A DNA stretch of 64,000 bases from JAGTVG01 sp963820995 (GCA_963820995.1 CAWGCL010000013.1:1-64000); one strand, 5' to 3'. Positions 39,639 to 51,200 are shown, counted from the stretch's first letter. The notes: generated by a model not told the origin, from the sequence alone. Numbers and translations: made by a program.

Positions 39639-40085
39639 TATTCATTCATTAGCAGAAGTTCATACTTCTAGAATAGGGGAAACACTAGTATATGGCAATT
39701 TTGTGTTATTCTTGAGCAGGCAAATATTGGATATAATTGCAATATAAATTGCCATGTATTTATTGAAAATGATGTAATAATTGGAAATAATGTTACAATA
39801 AAGTCAGGTGTGCAAATCTGGGATGGTTTGCGAATAGAAGATGATGTATTTATTGGCCCAAATGTAACATTTACAAACGATAAGGTCCCGCGATCAAAAA
39901 AACATCCAAATCGGTTCCTTAACACAATAGTGAAGAAAGGAGCTTCTATTGGAGCGAATGCAACTATTATTGGTGGGATTGTAATAGGTTCATATGCTGT
40001 AATTGGTGCTGGAAGTGTGATAACAAAAAATATCCCATCCTTCAGCCTCTGGTATGGCAATCCAGCTAAACATAAAGAATTTTAG
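39610..40085 (+). CDS. fdtC: FdtC-type dTDP-3-amino-sugar N-acetyltransferase (frameshifted)
   Basis: The ATG at 39610 lies inside fdtA copy 2 (29-base overlap): CSIHSLAEVHTSRIGENT, then after indels near 39690 QFCVILEQANIGYNCNINCH and the intact part IENDVIIGNNVTIKSGVQIW. The hexapeptide periodicity ([LIV]-G-x4) of a left-handed beta helix is clear to residue ~150, with SIGANATIIGGIVIGSYAVI and the C-terminal NPAK. These enzymes acetylate dTDP-3-amino-3,6-dideoxyhexose from acetyl-CoA, completing dTDP-Fuc3NAc or dTDP-Qui3NAc together with FdtA and FdtB. Confidence 0.82.
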
Positions 40086-40177
40086 GTTATTTCTGGCGAG
40101 ATTTTGGATATGAACCTTAGATCAATAAAGTCAAGGCAACAGTATATTTTTAAAAACGAAAATTTAGTGCTTGCAGA

Positions 40178-41269
40178 ATGATTAAGTATCTAGACCTGAA
40201 AAAGATCAATGCCCTATTTCGTTCTGAAATTGATAATAAATTAAGATCTATTTTAGATAAGGGGTGGTATATTCTTGGGGATGAAATTAAGCTATTTGAA
40301 AGCGAGTTTGCTCAATTCGTTAATGTTAAACACGCCATAGGGGTAGGCAGTGGACTTGATGCAATAAAACTTATTTTAATGGCTTATAAACAGATGAAAT
40401 TGCTAAAAGATGGGGATGAAGTAATTATACCCTCATTTACTTTTATTGCTACTGCATTTGCTGTTTCAGATTGCGGATTAATACCTGTTTTTGCTGAAGT
40501 TAAGGAAAATACTTTCAATATAGATACCTTTGATATAGAACGAAAAATAGGAAAAAAAACTAAAGCAATTGTTGCTGTTCACTTATTTGGTCAGCCAGCT
40601 GATATGAAAACATTAAAGGAAATAGCAATTAATAATAATCTAATATTGATTGAAGATGCAGCACAGGCACATGGGGCTAGATATAAAGGATACCCTGCAG
40701 GATCACTTGGTGATGCAGCAGCATTCAGCTTTTACCCTGGAAAAAACTTAGGTGCAATGGGTGATGGAGGCGCAATAACAACAAATAACATAGAACTAGC
40801 CACAATCATCAATATGGTAAATTATGGTGGAAATAAAAAGTATAATCATATTTATAAGGGATTGAATAGTCGATTATCTGAGATACAAGCAGGTGTTCTA
40901 GAGTCTAAATTGAAATATCTCAATAATGAAAGAAATACGTCAACAAATAGCTCAAAAATACTTTAGTGAAATAAACAATAAAAAAATTGTAACACCCTCA
41001 ATCGCGATAAATTGTCGGCATACTTGGCATATATTTGCTATAGTATGTGAAACAAGGATCAATTACAGGACTACCTTGCAAAGAAAAATGTACAAACCCA
41101 GATCCATTATCCAATTCCAGTTCATAAGCAATTGGCGTATATCGAAAGTAATCATATCCAACTTTCAATTACAGAACGATTGGCTAATACAGTTTTGAGC
41201 ATTCCCTTGAATTCAAGTCTGCTACTTTCAGAACAAGATTTAATTATTGAGGCCCTAAATGCATATTAG
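40178..41269 (+). CDS. fdtB: FdtB-type 3-keto-sugar aminotransferase (frameshifted)
   Basis: About 363 residues. IKYLDLKKINALFRSEIDN, GWYILGDEIKLFESEFA, GVGSGLDAIKLILMAY, IPSFTFIATAFAVSDCGLIP, EDAAQAHGARYKGYPAGSLG and the PLP-lysine segment SFYPGKNLGAMGDGG are all in order. The VGSGLDAI and PGKNLGA forms are typical of the 3-aminating FdtB/QdtB branch. An indel near 40940 and another near 41060 break the tail, which continues HYPIPVHKQLAY and ends LLLSEQDLIIEALNAY at 41269. Sits after fdtA-fdtA-fdtC, the standard set for a dTDP-3-acetamido-3,6-dideoxyhexose. Confidence 0.88.
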
Positions 41270-42196
41270 TAAAGGATTACCACTTGTAAGTATTATTGCG
41301 GTTTGCTACAATCATGAAAAATATGTTGAACAGACACTCAACAGCATTGCTAATCAGAGGTATGAAAATATTCAGTTGATTATTGTAGATGCTTGTTCAA
41401 GTGATGATTCACTGAAAATAATTGAAAAGTGGATTGAAAATTCTGGTTTTTACTGTAGTTTTATTAAACAATCAGTTAGGACAAATATGTGTAAAAATTT
41501 GAATGAAGCACTTAAGCACGCTACAGGAAAATACTATCAAGTGATTTCATGTGATGATTACTTTTTACCCAATAAAACTAAGTTACAGGTTGATATTTTT
41601 GAAAGATTGAGTAACGATTATGGATTAATTTATTCCGATGTAAATATTTGTGATGAGAATGGCAAAATACAACTTAAATCCTTTTATGATGAAAATGGTC
41701 TAAGGAATCCTCCTCACGGAGATGTTTATTTAACAAGCAAAAGGTAATTTTATTAAAGCACTTAGTATGATGACAAGGATGGAAGCTGTTCGCTTGATAA
41801 ATTTTTATGATGAGAATTTAATTTGAAGATGTGGACTTTTTTTTACGTTTATCTTTTAAATTCAATTTTTTTTATCAGAATGAAGTAACAGGAGTTTGGA
41901 GACGCCATCATTTTAACATGACAAATGAATTGTATGATAATAGTAAATATTTGTTATCTCGACTTTTAGCCTACATTAAACACATCGATGATTCGAATGA
42001 CGAGATTAATAAAATATTGTTGCCTAAGATCAGAAAGCTGCTAATTTTGATAAGAAAAGCTGGATTAATTGATTTAAGGGAACTAAAAATAAAAACCATA
42101 ATAAATAGATTTGATAGAGCTTTCCAAATGTTTATTAATGGTTATATATCCTATAAACTATATTTTTATATAAGTTATGGAAAGAATTTATTTTAA
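41259..42196 (+). CDS. GT2 glycosyltransferase B (frameshifted)
   Basis: About 312 residues. LVSIIAVCYNHEKYVEQTLN, IQLIIVDACSSDDSLKIIEK and YYQVISCDDYFLPNKTKLQV give the GT2 fold with the metal-binding pair in SCDD. Indels near 41745 and 41826 split off KALSMMTRMEAVRLINFYDE and VDFFLRLSFKFNF, the acceptor region (normally ED..DxxLRLS). The C-terminal RRHHFNMT and a basic helical tail complete it. It overlaps fdtB by 11 bases, so it may add the Fuc3NAc-type sugar; that link is inference from position. Confidence 0.82.
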
Positions 42197-42369
42197 AGCT
42201 CATATATGCAATTCGAACTCCTCAAAAAGAATTGCCACCTAGAAAATTTCTGTGATTGATATTGCAAATACCTGAAAATCACATTATTGCTATTGATAAT
42301 ATTAAAAATTACATAGCTAAATACAATATAATAAACCGAATTTACTATGTATCAGTAAAATTCAATTTA

Positions 42370-43500
42370 ATGTTGGATTACCAAAGTAATTATGATCTCG
42401 CAATAATTTCTCCTTCCCAAGAGGCTTATTCTGAAACCTTCATTAAGGCACATAAAGATTTCACTATTGGAACTGTGAAATTCTATTTCGGGAACTATTT
42501 GCCGTACATATCTTGAAGGATATGGTAGCCTCATAATATCTAATTTTTTTGAACGAATATTATTCAAATTATTAAAATATTTTAACGGGTATGATTCTTT
42601 TTTAGAATTCCAATTACATAGAAGCTTTAAACGGGAAAGAATAAATGTTGTATTAGCTGAGTATGGAATTACTGGTGTTAAGATACTCCCAATATGCAAA
42701 AAGTTAGGCATACCATTAATTGTTCATTTTCATGGATATGATGCTTCTAAAAAACAAGTTCTTGAATCATATAAGAAGCAATATTTACAATTATTCAATT
42801 ATGCCTATAAGACACTAGTCGTATCAAAATATATGTATAATAAATTAATTGAACTAGGTGCACCCTCAGAGAAATTGATCCTAAATACCTATGGTCCAAA
42901 TGAGGAATATTTTGAAATTTCTCCCAATTTCAGCCAGAAAAGGATTATAGCACTTGGTCGTTTCGTGGTAAAAAAGCTCCTTATTACACCATTTTGGCCT
43001 TTAGGAAAGTATTAATGGTCCACCCGGATGCTCGTTTGATTCTTGGTGGGGATGGAGTTCTACTTAATTCATGTAAGAATTTAGCGAAGGGATTAAAATA
43101 CGAGAAGTATATCGAGTTTAAAGGAGTCATGACATTATTGGAAATTAAAAAGGAACTCTCCTTGGCAAATGTATTTGTTCAACATTCTATAATAGCTGAC
43201 GATGGCGACATGGAAGGTACACCATTATCCATTTTAGAAGCAAGTGCTGCTGGATTGCCAGTTATATCGACGAATCATGGTGGGATTCCAGATGTTGTGA
43301 TTAATTGTATAACTGGTTTTTTAGTTAATGAACATGATGTAGATGGAATGGCAGAAAGTATGATTAAAATTTTAAATGATAATGATTTGGCAAAAAAACT
43401 TGGTTTAAACGGACGAAAAAAAATAAAAAGTGATTTTCATATTCAGAAACATATTGATGTAATAAATTCATTATTGTTGTCTATAAATAATAAGTCTTGA
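42370..43500 (+). CDS. GT4 glycosyltransferase C (frameshifted)
   Basis: About 377 residues in three frames. N-terminal YDLAIISPSQEAYSETFIKA, then INVVLAEYGITGVKILPICK, IPLIVHFHGYDASKKQ and TLVVSKYMYNKLIELGAPS, all usual for GT-B transferases. The C-terminal domain gives ALGRFV, HPDARLILGGDGVLL and the donor-binding EGTPLSILEASAAGLPVIST. Indels lie near 42510 and 42970. The start at 42370 is the first ATG fitting the family; the frame is open somewhat further upstream. Retaining enzyme; sugar unknown. Confidence 0.82.
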
Positions 43501-43648
43501 ATTGAATCCAAATTGAATTTTTGTAGAGAATAAATATTTCTTTTCCAATTTAAATTAATTCTGATACTTTAATATTAAGACGTATCTCCATAAAATAAGG
43601 TCATCTAAATAAATTATTGAAGGATCTTGAGTAATCCTGATATGAAAA

Positions 43649-44689
43649 ATGAGAAACTCAATTGTTTCTATAATAATACCAACTTTCAATCGTGCCAGTT
43701 TGATATGTGATACACTCCAAATCCATCATTAATCAAACTTATGAAAATTGGGCGGCCATAATTAATCTATGATTGCTCCACCGATGGAACATTAGAGGTA
43801 ATTAGAGAGTTTGCTGGAAACGATAGTCGATTTAAAATATTTGTTAGAGAAAGAAATCCCAAGGGAGCACCTACATGTAGAAACATAGGACTTAAAAAAT
43901 CAAAAGGTGAATATATTATGTTTCTTGATTCTGACGATTTATTAGCAGAATATTGTTTGAGTAATAGAGTCAAGAAATTTGAATTAAGGCCAAAAAATGA
44001 TTTCATTGTATTTAATTCATGGTTCTTTAAATCAAATATTGATGAAAAGGAATATTTATGGAATAGAAAAACAAAAGAAAATGATTTATGTAGATTCTTA
44101 AGAATGGATGGTGTATGGCCAATTAACGGACCAATATACCGACACTTTCATTAAGATATTTTCATTTAATGAAAGTTTGTCTTTTCTCCAAGATTACTTT
44201 TTTCAATTCAGATACTTTTGGAAACACCAGTTTATTTAAATTATCTTGATTCAATTCCAGATTGTTTTATAAGAAGACATGAAAAAGAAAGCATCAGCCA
44301 AAATAGATGTGTCAGAAAGATTCCATAAAATTTATACACTTAAAATTTACATTTCTATTTTAGATATGTTTAGATATAAAAAAATAAAAAACAAAAATCT
44401 ATCAAAACAATTTCTGCCTGTGTATAACAAATTATTAAAAAAATATGTTGCTTCAAATGGTTTAATAAAAACTTTAAAAATATTAAAAGGGATTAGTTTT
44501 TTATCATTTTTTAACTTTAGAGTTTCACTATTCATTGCTCTTGATTTAATTCTTATCAGAATAATCAATATTCATAATTCTTCAATTTTGAAGTGGGTCG
44601 AAAGTAGAATCCAGCATTTAATTTATCTACAATTGAGAAGTTTTAATTCAATTTATATGAACAATACTAAATATGTTCGACAAGCATGA
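43649..44689 (+). CDS. GT2 glycosyltransferase D (multiply frameshifted)
   Basis: The ATG at 43649 gives MRNSIVSIIIPTFNRASLIC, then after an indel SIINQTYENW, STDGTLEVIREFAGNDSRFK, NPKGAPTCRNIGLKKSKGEY and MFLDSDDLLAEYCLSNRVKK with the DSDD metal site. Further pieces are WPINGPIYR, TPVYLNYLDSIPDCFIRRHE and a helical tail to 44689. At least five indels occur. It is a capsule-type GT2 of about 345 residues. Confidence 0.75.
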
Positions 44690-44759
44690 ATAGTGAATTA
44701 TAAGTCTATATTTCTCAAAGGATAAATATAGAATCTTGATTATATTGTAATCAATCTGC

Positions 44760-45809
44760 ATGATTTATTCTTCCACAGAAATCATTAAAAGCTATTAAAG
44801 TATCCGTAATTGTACCCAATTTCAACCACTCCTCGTTTCTTGCTAGACGACTTGATAGTATTCTTCAACAATCTTTTCAAGATTTTGAGATTATATTATT
44901 GGATGATGCTTCAACAGATAATAGTTAGGATATTAAGGAAATATGCTTTAAATTCTAAAGTAACACATTACATCAAAAACAAACAAAATAGTGGAATCCT
45001 TTTCGCTAATGGAAGAAGGGCGTTGATCTTGCAAACGGGAAATATATATTGGATAGCTGAAAGTGATGATTTCTCAAATTTAGACTTTCTGTTGAAAATG
45101 ATTAAAGAATTTGATAATCATAAGGATTTGGGACTTGTGTTATTGTCAGATCTTATCGAACAAATGAAAAATCTGAAAACTCAGGAATACATAAATGGGG
45201 AGAGGAAATTGATCCTGATATATGGAGTAAAAACATATATTTTAAAGCTGGTGAATATATCAGGAAATACTTAAGATTTCGTAATACTATTCCTAATGTT
45301 AGTGCGGTCTTATTTAGAAAAGAGGCACTTCAGATTAATCCAGAGATCTTAAAATTTAGTTTATGTGGAGATTGGCGTTTATATGTCAATATTGCTGAAA
45401 AATATCCCATATCCTATTTGTCTTATCCAATGAATTATTTTAGAAGATATAATACCTCAACTACCTTTATAAACACCTCTTTAGCGAAGGAAAACTTACG
45501 CATTAGTGAATATTTAAAGGAGTAATCAATTATGCTAATAGATTTTCCGGCAAAAAACTATATGAAGATATAAGTAAATATGATTGGATATCCAATCATT
45601 GGTTAGGTAATTCTGTACTCAAGAGTAAAACAAAATTAGATTACTATTTCCCAAAAATCCCAATTATATTAAAAATATCATTCTATAATATACTTCTACA
45701 AAGAATTTTAAAAACCCATCATATCTCGTTTTTTAAAATTTGTATTGAACAATTAATAAACAGGATTTGTAAATCACATATATGGTTCTTAATAACTTTA
45801 ATAGGTTAA
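44760..45809 (+). CDS. GT2 glycosyltransferase E (multiply frameshifted)
   Basis: Joined frames give IKVSVIVPNFNHSSFLARRL, DFEIILLDDASTDNS, GVDLANGKYIWIAESDDFSN (GT2 A-fold and its SDD motif), DLGLVYCQSYRTNEKSENSG and VSAVLFRKEALQI. SLCGDWRLYVNIAEK and YFRRYNTSTT are the acceptor-side motifs. The tail ends SHIWFLITLIG at 45809, overlapping the next ATG. About 348 residues with six or so indels; the start after 44760 is a best guess. Confidence 0.75.
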
Positions 45810-46656
45810 TCAAGAAAATTCAAAATAATATTTCAGATCTAAAAAAAAATCAATTGTAAAACAATGGGTATTTAAACTTAATGAGATTTTAAATTTCCGA
45901 AAATACTTTAGAAATTATTTAAGTAATCAAGACTCAAATATTTAATTTATACTGCGGGTAAAGTTGGCTCTACTACAATATATTCATCATTATGGAAACA
46001 AATTCCATTTGTTCCTATATTCAGTATTCATTATTTAGAAGGATATTTCTTTAAGAAGATGAAGGCAACTAAATATTCCAACCAAATTAGGAAGGGTCAA
46101 GATTTTAGAAATTTTTTAAAAAAGAACTTAAAAAAAAGACTCAAAATCATTACGGTTTATCAGAGAACCTATTAGTAGAATATTATCTCATTTTTTCCAA
46201 GATTTTGAATATAACATTGGAATAAATCAAAATAATAATTTAGATATTGATCAAGTTACTGAATTCTTTCAAGAATCAGATAATAATTACATGTTCGAAT
46301 GGTGGAATAAAGATTTTAAGGAGTATTTGAAACTTGATATTTGCACACTGGATTTTGATAAAGATAATGGATATGCTATATACAATCTTGAAAGATTTGA
46401 TCTTCTCGTCTTAAAATTTGAATGTTTTAAAAACGTTTATTGGGCACAGCCTTAGAGGAATTTACCTCAATTCCTTCTATTAAAATAATCAATTCGAATA
46501 TTACAGCAAATAAAAAATATTCTGATATATACTAGAGATTAAAAAAATAAAAAGTTATTTAAAAGAAATTATTTAGAGAATTATTATTATAATGACATAA
46601 TTAGAATTTTTACAGAAGAAGAAATTGATAGATATATGATAAAATGGTCAATTTAA
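45782..46656 (+). CDS. Capsular polysaccharide synthesis protein, NKWYS-like (multiply frameshifted)
   Basis: The ATG at 45782 gives MVLNNFNRLIKKIQNNISDL, and across frames LIYTAGKVGSTTIYSSLWKQ, TVYREPISRILSHFFQDFEY, YMFEWWNKDFKEYLKLDI and NLERFDLLVLKFECF. These match the 'putative capsular polysaccharide synthesis' family, whose GKVGSsT loop and R-P-x-R segment resemble the PAPS sites of sulfotransferases. None of its frames is longer than 60 codons after 45900 without a stop, so automated callers would miss it. The C-terminus ends EEEIDRYMIKWSI at 46656. Function as a sulfotransferase-like enzyme is inference. Confidence 0.65.
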
Positions 46657-46727
46657 AATTTTATAATTAATATAAATATTCTCCGAAATAATATATTTAA
46701 GAGAGTATAATAATACTATAAAGAATA

Positions 46728-47996
46728 ATGAAAATCACAATTTGCAGTTATGATGGTTATAATTTTAATGTTGGTGGACCGTGGGCCTGGTTACCAAGGT
46801 TTGTCAAATTATTGACAGAAAATGGCCTTGATGTAAATTTTATATTTTTTTATTATGGCCAATTAAGTGAATGCCAAAATATTTCTTTTTTTCAGAAACA
46901 AGGTTATAAAGTAAAGTTAAAAGCACTAGCCAGTAGAAGTCAATATAGAAACAGCACTGAAGATAGAGTTAAATGGATCCTCGGCGTTGTGAAAAATGAT
47001 CCTCCAGATGTTTTTATGCCTAATTTGGTATTACCTGCTTTTTACGCGAGTAAATGGATTATGAATGCTGGAATCCCTTGCGTTGGCATTTTACATTCGG
47101 ATGACATTTTTTTTCACTCATTAGTTCATGAATTTGTTAATGGTGAACCTGATTTTCAATTGGACGCCATAGTATGCGTATCGAAATTATTAAAGGAAAC
47201 TATTGAAAGTAATTCTGGGAAAACAAAAACACATATATCCCTTATATGGTTCCTATTCCGGAAGGGCGGGCAAAATTTGAAAATCATTTAAAATTAGTAT
47301 ATGCGGGTAGGTTTTCAGAGGAACAAAAGCAGATCTCGGAAGTTGCAAGGGCTTTCTGTCGGGTTGCTGAAAGAATTAATGGATTGGATGGAGTATTGCT
47401 TGGTGCAGGTGTTGATCAGGGAAACGTTGAATCTATTCTTAAAAATGAATTCAAAAACACTCCAGTCCATATTGGAGGTGTGATCCCGAACTCAAATATT
47501 CAGGATGAATATTTAAAACACAATATTTTTGTACTATTATCAGATTATGAAGGTTTGCCTATCGCATTGCTGGAAGCAATGGCATGCGGTCTTGTACCAG
47601 TATGCTTATCTATTAGAAGTGGTATACCTCAAGTGGTTATAAATGGAAAAACAGGTTTTCTCGTAAATGACAGGCATGATGATTTTTTAGAAGCATTAAT
47701 GAGATTAAATAATGATAAAATCTTATGGGATGAATTATCAAAAAATTCAAAAAAACTTATTAGAGATAATTATTCCGGAGATGTAATTATTCAGCAGTGG
47801 ATTAAACTATTTAATGGCCTTACTCAGAATAAAATGTTAAAAAATGAATATATACATTCCAAAAAGATTTAATCTCCCCGCTGTTAATAAGAACCTGGAT
47901 TATACTGATATCAGAAAAGTAAACAACATTACATATTTAAAAAATCAATTTACACGAATCAGGAATTATTTAAAAAGAGAAATTCTTATTTTGTAG
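46728..47996 (+). CDS. GT4 glycosyltransferase F (frameshifted)
   Basis: About 423 residues. It starts MKITICSYDGYNFNVGGPWA; the acceptor domain has GIPCVGILHSDDIFFHSLVH and AIVCVSKLLKETIE. After an indel near 47235 the donor domain has KLVYAGRFSEEQKQISEVAR, VLLGAGVDQGNVES and DYEGLPIALLEAMACGLVPV (E-x7-E). A second indel near 47850 hides the C-terminus: the other frame codes IPKRFNLPAVNKNLDYTDIR and ends EILIL at 47996, as many transferases of this group do. Retaining GT-B enzyme acting at the cytoplasmic membrane face. Confidence 0.82.
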
Positions 47997-48084
47997 TTTA
48001 GATTGAAAGATAAAGTACAGTTATGAAAAGGAGTTTTTTTATATCACTATCCAGCCAAAGAATTAACCATAATATATTTATATA

Positions 48085-49229
48085 ATGAATGTTGCCATAT
48101 TCGTTCACTCATTTTTGCCTCACACACATCCCTGGATTTATCGTCAAATAAACTGGGAAGGTTCGTCGGTAAAATTAGTCTTATGCCTTGAACGAATAGA
48201 AAAAGACCAGTTCCCATATTCAAATGTGATTGTTTCCCCACCATTATCAAAAAAATTATCCTATATCAAAGCACGGTTTTGGTTCATATTTAAAAATTTT
48301 GCTCCAAAACTTAAAAGAAGAAATACTAGGGATTTTAAGAAAGCATTATTAGCCAATCAAATAGATCTGGTTCATGCACATTTTGGAACAAATGGTGTTC
48401 TCGTAGCTCCGATATGTGAACAATTAAATATACCTCTTGTTGTTACTTTTCATGGATTCGATATTTCCTCTGCCTTATTCAGATACCCGGGATATAAAAA
48501 ACTTCTGATTAAATTATTTAATCAGATTTCCATTGCTGTTGCCATTTCTGAGGAAATGAAAGAGAGGTTAATTAGTCTAGGATGTCCTGAGGAAAAAATC
48601 CGTGTTTCATATTTGGGAGTACCTTTAAATGAATATCCGTTCTTTGAAAGGGAAAACTCAAATAAACAATCAGATTTTTGCATGCTGGCAGATTAACTGC
48701 TAAAAAGGGTGTTTTAGATCTGATCAATGCATTCTCAAAAGTTACAAATATTAATGAAGGGGCAGTACTTGATATTGCAGGTAAGGGTGAAGAATTTGAT
48801 TTGATAAAAGAAACTATTAAGGAATTAAATATCCAGGATAAAGTTTTTCTGCATGGAAGGGTATCGGAAAGCGAATTAATGGATTTAAGGAATAAAGCAG
48901 ACGTGTTTGTTTTAAATTGTCGTACTGATCGACAAGGTACAAAAGAGGGATTGCCTATTGCAACTTTGGAGGCAGCTGCTACTGGATTACCAGCAATATC
49001 AACCCATCACGCTGGAATTCCTGAGTCAATTATAGACAAAAGATCAGGTCTATTGGTCAATGAATTTGATAATGAGGGTTTAACAAGTGCAATGATTGAA
49101 ATGCTTGACAATGAAAAAAGGTTAAATTACGGTAAAAATGCACGAATTTACATGGAACAAAAATTTGATGTACTGAAATGCAACTTTGTTCTTGAAAAAA
49201 TCTATCAGGAAGCTATAAATATAAAATAA
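48085..49229 (+). CDS. GT4 glycosyltransferase G (one frameshift)
   Basis: About 381 residues. MNVAIFVHSFLPHTHPWIYR, IDLVHAHFGTNGVLVAPICE, IPLVVTFHGFDISS and AVAISEEMKERLISLGCPEE form the N-terminal GT-B half. One indel near 48680 leads to HAGRLTAKKGVLDLINAFSK, KVFLHGRVSESELMDLRNKA and TKEGLPIATLEAAATGLPAI. Colanic-acid-like (WcaL type) transferases have this LVHAHFG/THHxGIPE form. The last base is directly followed by the epimerase ATG, so the two are co-translated. Confidence 0.86.
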
Positions 49230-50147
49230 ATGATTTTAATAACAGGCGGATTTGGCTTTATTGGAAATGAAGTTGTAAGACAATTAGCATCAAAATATGG
49301 TAATGAAAATGTTTATATAATAGATAATTTCAGTAGGATAGCAGGGGATATTGAAGATTTAAATAGTATTTCTTATAGCAAGATTGATATAAGAGAATTT
49401 GAAAATGTTGATAAACTTATTGAAAATCTAAAACCTCAGACTATCATTCATTTGGCTGCATTGCACTTTATACCTGAATGTAATGCAAACCCGCTTCAAA
49501 CTATCGAAACTAATTCAACTGCAACATTAGAAATTGTACTATCAGCCTTGAAAAATAAAGTAAAACATTTTGTTTTTGCCTCCAGTGGAGCAGTGTATTC
49601 AGATTGGGCTAAAAATATTCATGAAGAATTTGATTGTTTACCTGTTGACATATATGGATATAGTAAGATGTTTGCAGAAAATCTAATACAACTCTATCTC
49701 AAGGATTCGCCAGTTAAAGTGTCGATCTGTAGGTTCTTTAATAATTATGGCCCTAGAGAGACTAATCCGCATATATTGCCTGAAATCATTAATCAATTGA
49801 AAAAAAATGGCGATTTTCTGGAGCTTGGGAATATTGATTCTATTCGTGATTATATATATGTTGAGGATACCGCAAAAGTAATTTCATTGATCATGAGTAA
49901 ACAGGAAAAGCAATTTGCTACTTATAATATTGGAAGTGGATCTGGCAATTCAGTCAGAGAGCTTATACAAAAAATTGAGGATATTTTAGGTATTAAAATT
50001 ATGATTCATGTTGATCCCAATAGAATTCGTAAAGTTGATAAAAAGGTACAGGTTGCGGATATATCTAAAATAAAAGAATTTGATTTCAAACCTATTCCTA
50101 TTGATGAAGGGCTTAAACATCTATTGGAATTTGAAGGATTAAATTAA
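49230..50147 (+). CDS. NAD-dependent sugar epimerase/dehydratase
   Basis: An intact 305-residue extended SDR. MILITGGFGFIGNEVVRQLA is the NAD-binding fingerprint; IIHLAALHFIPECNANPLQT, FASSGAVYSDWAKNIHEEF (Ser) and DIYGYSKMFAENLIQLYL (Tyr/Lys pair) follow, then CRFFNNYGPRETNPHILPEI and DSIRDYIYVEDTAKVI. It resembles UDP-glucose/UDP-GlcNAc 4-epimerase-like enzymes of capsule loci; the substrate is not certain. One of the few unbroken genes of this part of the locus. Confidence 0.87.
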   Translation: MILITGGFGFIGNEVVRQLASKYGNENVYIIDNFSRIAGDIEDLNSISYSKIDIREFENVDKLIENLKPQTIIHLAALHFIPECNANPLQTIETNSTATLEIVLSALKNKVKHFVFASSGAVYSDWAKNIHEEFDCLPVDIYGYSKMFAENLIQLYLKDSPVKVSICRFFNNYGPRETNPHILPEIINQLKKNGDFLELGNIDSIRDYIYVEDTAKVISLIMSKQEKQFATYNIGSGSGNSVRELIQKIEDILGIKIMIHVDPNRIRKVDKKVQVADISKIKEFDFKPIPIDEGLKHLLEFEGLN

Positions 50148-50267
50148 TTAAATTTGTTTTCTACTATATTAATATTCTAGTTGATTTGGGGATTTTATCC
50201 AAATTTACTATTGAGTTTTTATATTTAGGTTTTTGAATTGTTATAGATAATTCTACGGATCACAAAC

Positions 50268-51197
50268 TTGAAAGAAAAATTATCCATTGTAGTCCCGGTT
50301 TATAATGGAGAACCGTATATAAAGGAGTTAGTTGAAAGATTAATAGATACAATTCAATCAATTCCTGCAGATTATGAAATAATCCTTGTAAATGATGCTA
50401 GTCCAGATAATTCCTGGCAAGCAATTGAAAAGATTTGTGCGTCTTATAATGAAGTGAAAGGATTAAACCTAAGTAGAAATTTTGGTCAACATTACGCAAT
50501 ATCGGCAGGTCTTGAAATTGCAAAAGGTGACTGGGCTGTGGTAATGGATTGCGATTTGCAGGATATTCCAGAAGAAATTCCAAAATTTTATAATAAGGGA
50601 ATTATGGGATATGACATAGTTTTAGGAGTTAGGAAAAACAGAAAAGATGGATTTATGAAAAAGTTTTTTTCCTTTCTTTTTTATAAGACACTATCGTGGT
50701 TAACAGGGGTAGAATATGACTATCGTATTGCTAATTTTGGCATATACAATAGAAAGGTAATTAATGCAATTATATCAATGGGAGATAGTATTCGTTATTT
50801 TCCGAGTATGGTGAAATGGGTCGGATTCCAATCAACAACTATTAACATAGATCACGGCAATCGAAAAGATGGTAAATCCTCATACAACTTTAAAAGGTTA
50901 ATGTATCTAGCCCTGGATATCATCCTATCATATTCCGACAAACCAATACGTTTAGCTATAAAAGCCGGTTTGATCATATCATTATTTTCTTTAATTGCGG
51001 CAATATATACATTTATTAAAGCGCTGATTGGTCAGATTGAAGTCCCCGGTTATGCTTCCCTAATAATTTCCATATGGTTATTTAGTGGCCTGATCATAGC
51101 TATTATAGGCATTGTAGGATTATATGTTAGTAAAACCTTTCAAGCTGCCCGTAGAAGGCCGATATACATCGTGTCTGATAAAATTAATATTTCCTGA
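50268..51197 (+). CDS. GT2 polyprenyl-phosphate sugar transferase (GtrB/DPM1-like)
   Basis: An intact 309-residue protein beginning at a TTG (50268). LSIVVPVYNGEPYIKELVER, YEIILVNDASPDNSWQAIEK, LNLSRNFGQHYAISAGLEIA and WAVVMDCDLQDIPEEIPKFY are the DPM1/GtrB signatures, with D-x-D in MDCDLQD. Two C-terminal helices (LAIKAGLIISLFSLIAAIYT, IISIWLFSGLIIAIIGIVGL) anchor it. It makes an undecaprenyl-phosphate-linked sugar used on the outer membrane face, or adds a branch. The upstream gap of 120 bases shows no clear promoter. Confidence 0.88.
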   Translation: MKEKLSIVVPVYNGEPYIKELVERLIDTIQSIPADYEIILVNDASPDNSWQAIEKICASYNEVKGLNLSRNFGQHYAISAGLEIAKGDWAVVMDCDLQDIPEEIPKFYNKGIMGYDIVLGVRKNRKDGFMKKFFSFLFYKTLSWLTGVEYDYRIANFGIYNRKVINAIISMGDSIRYFPSMVKWVGFQSTTINIDHGNRKDGKSSYNFKRLMYLALDIILSYSDKPIRLAIKAGLIISLFSLIAAIYTFIKALIGQIEVPGYASLIISIWLFSGLIIAIIGIVGLYVSKTFQAARRRPIYIVSDKINIS

Positions 51198-51200
51198 AAT

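Noticed and set aside
47844..47996. Separate 50-residue gene after GT4 F
   Set aside because: Its sequence (LPAVNKNLDYTDIR) looks like the usual C-terminal tail of this transferase group, so it was merged across an indel.
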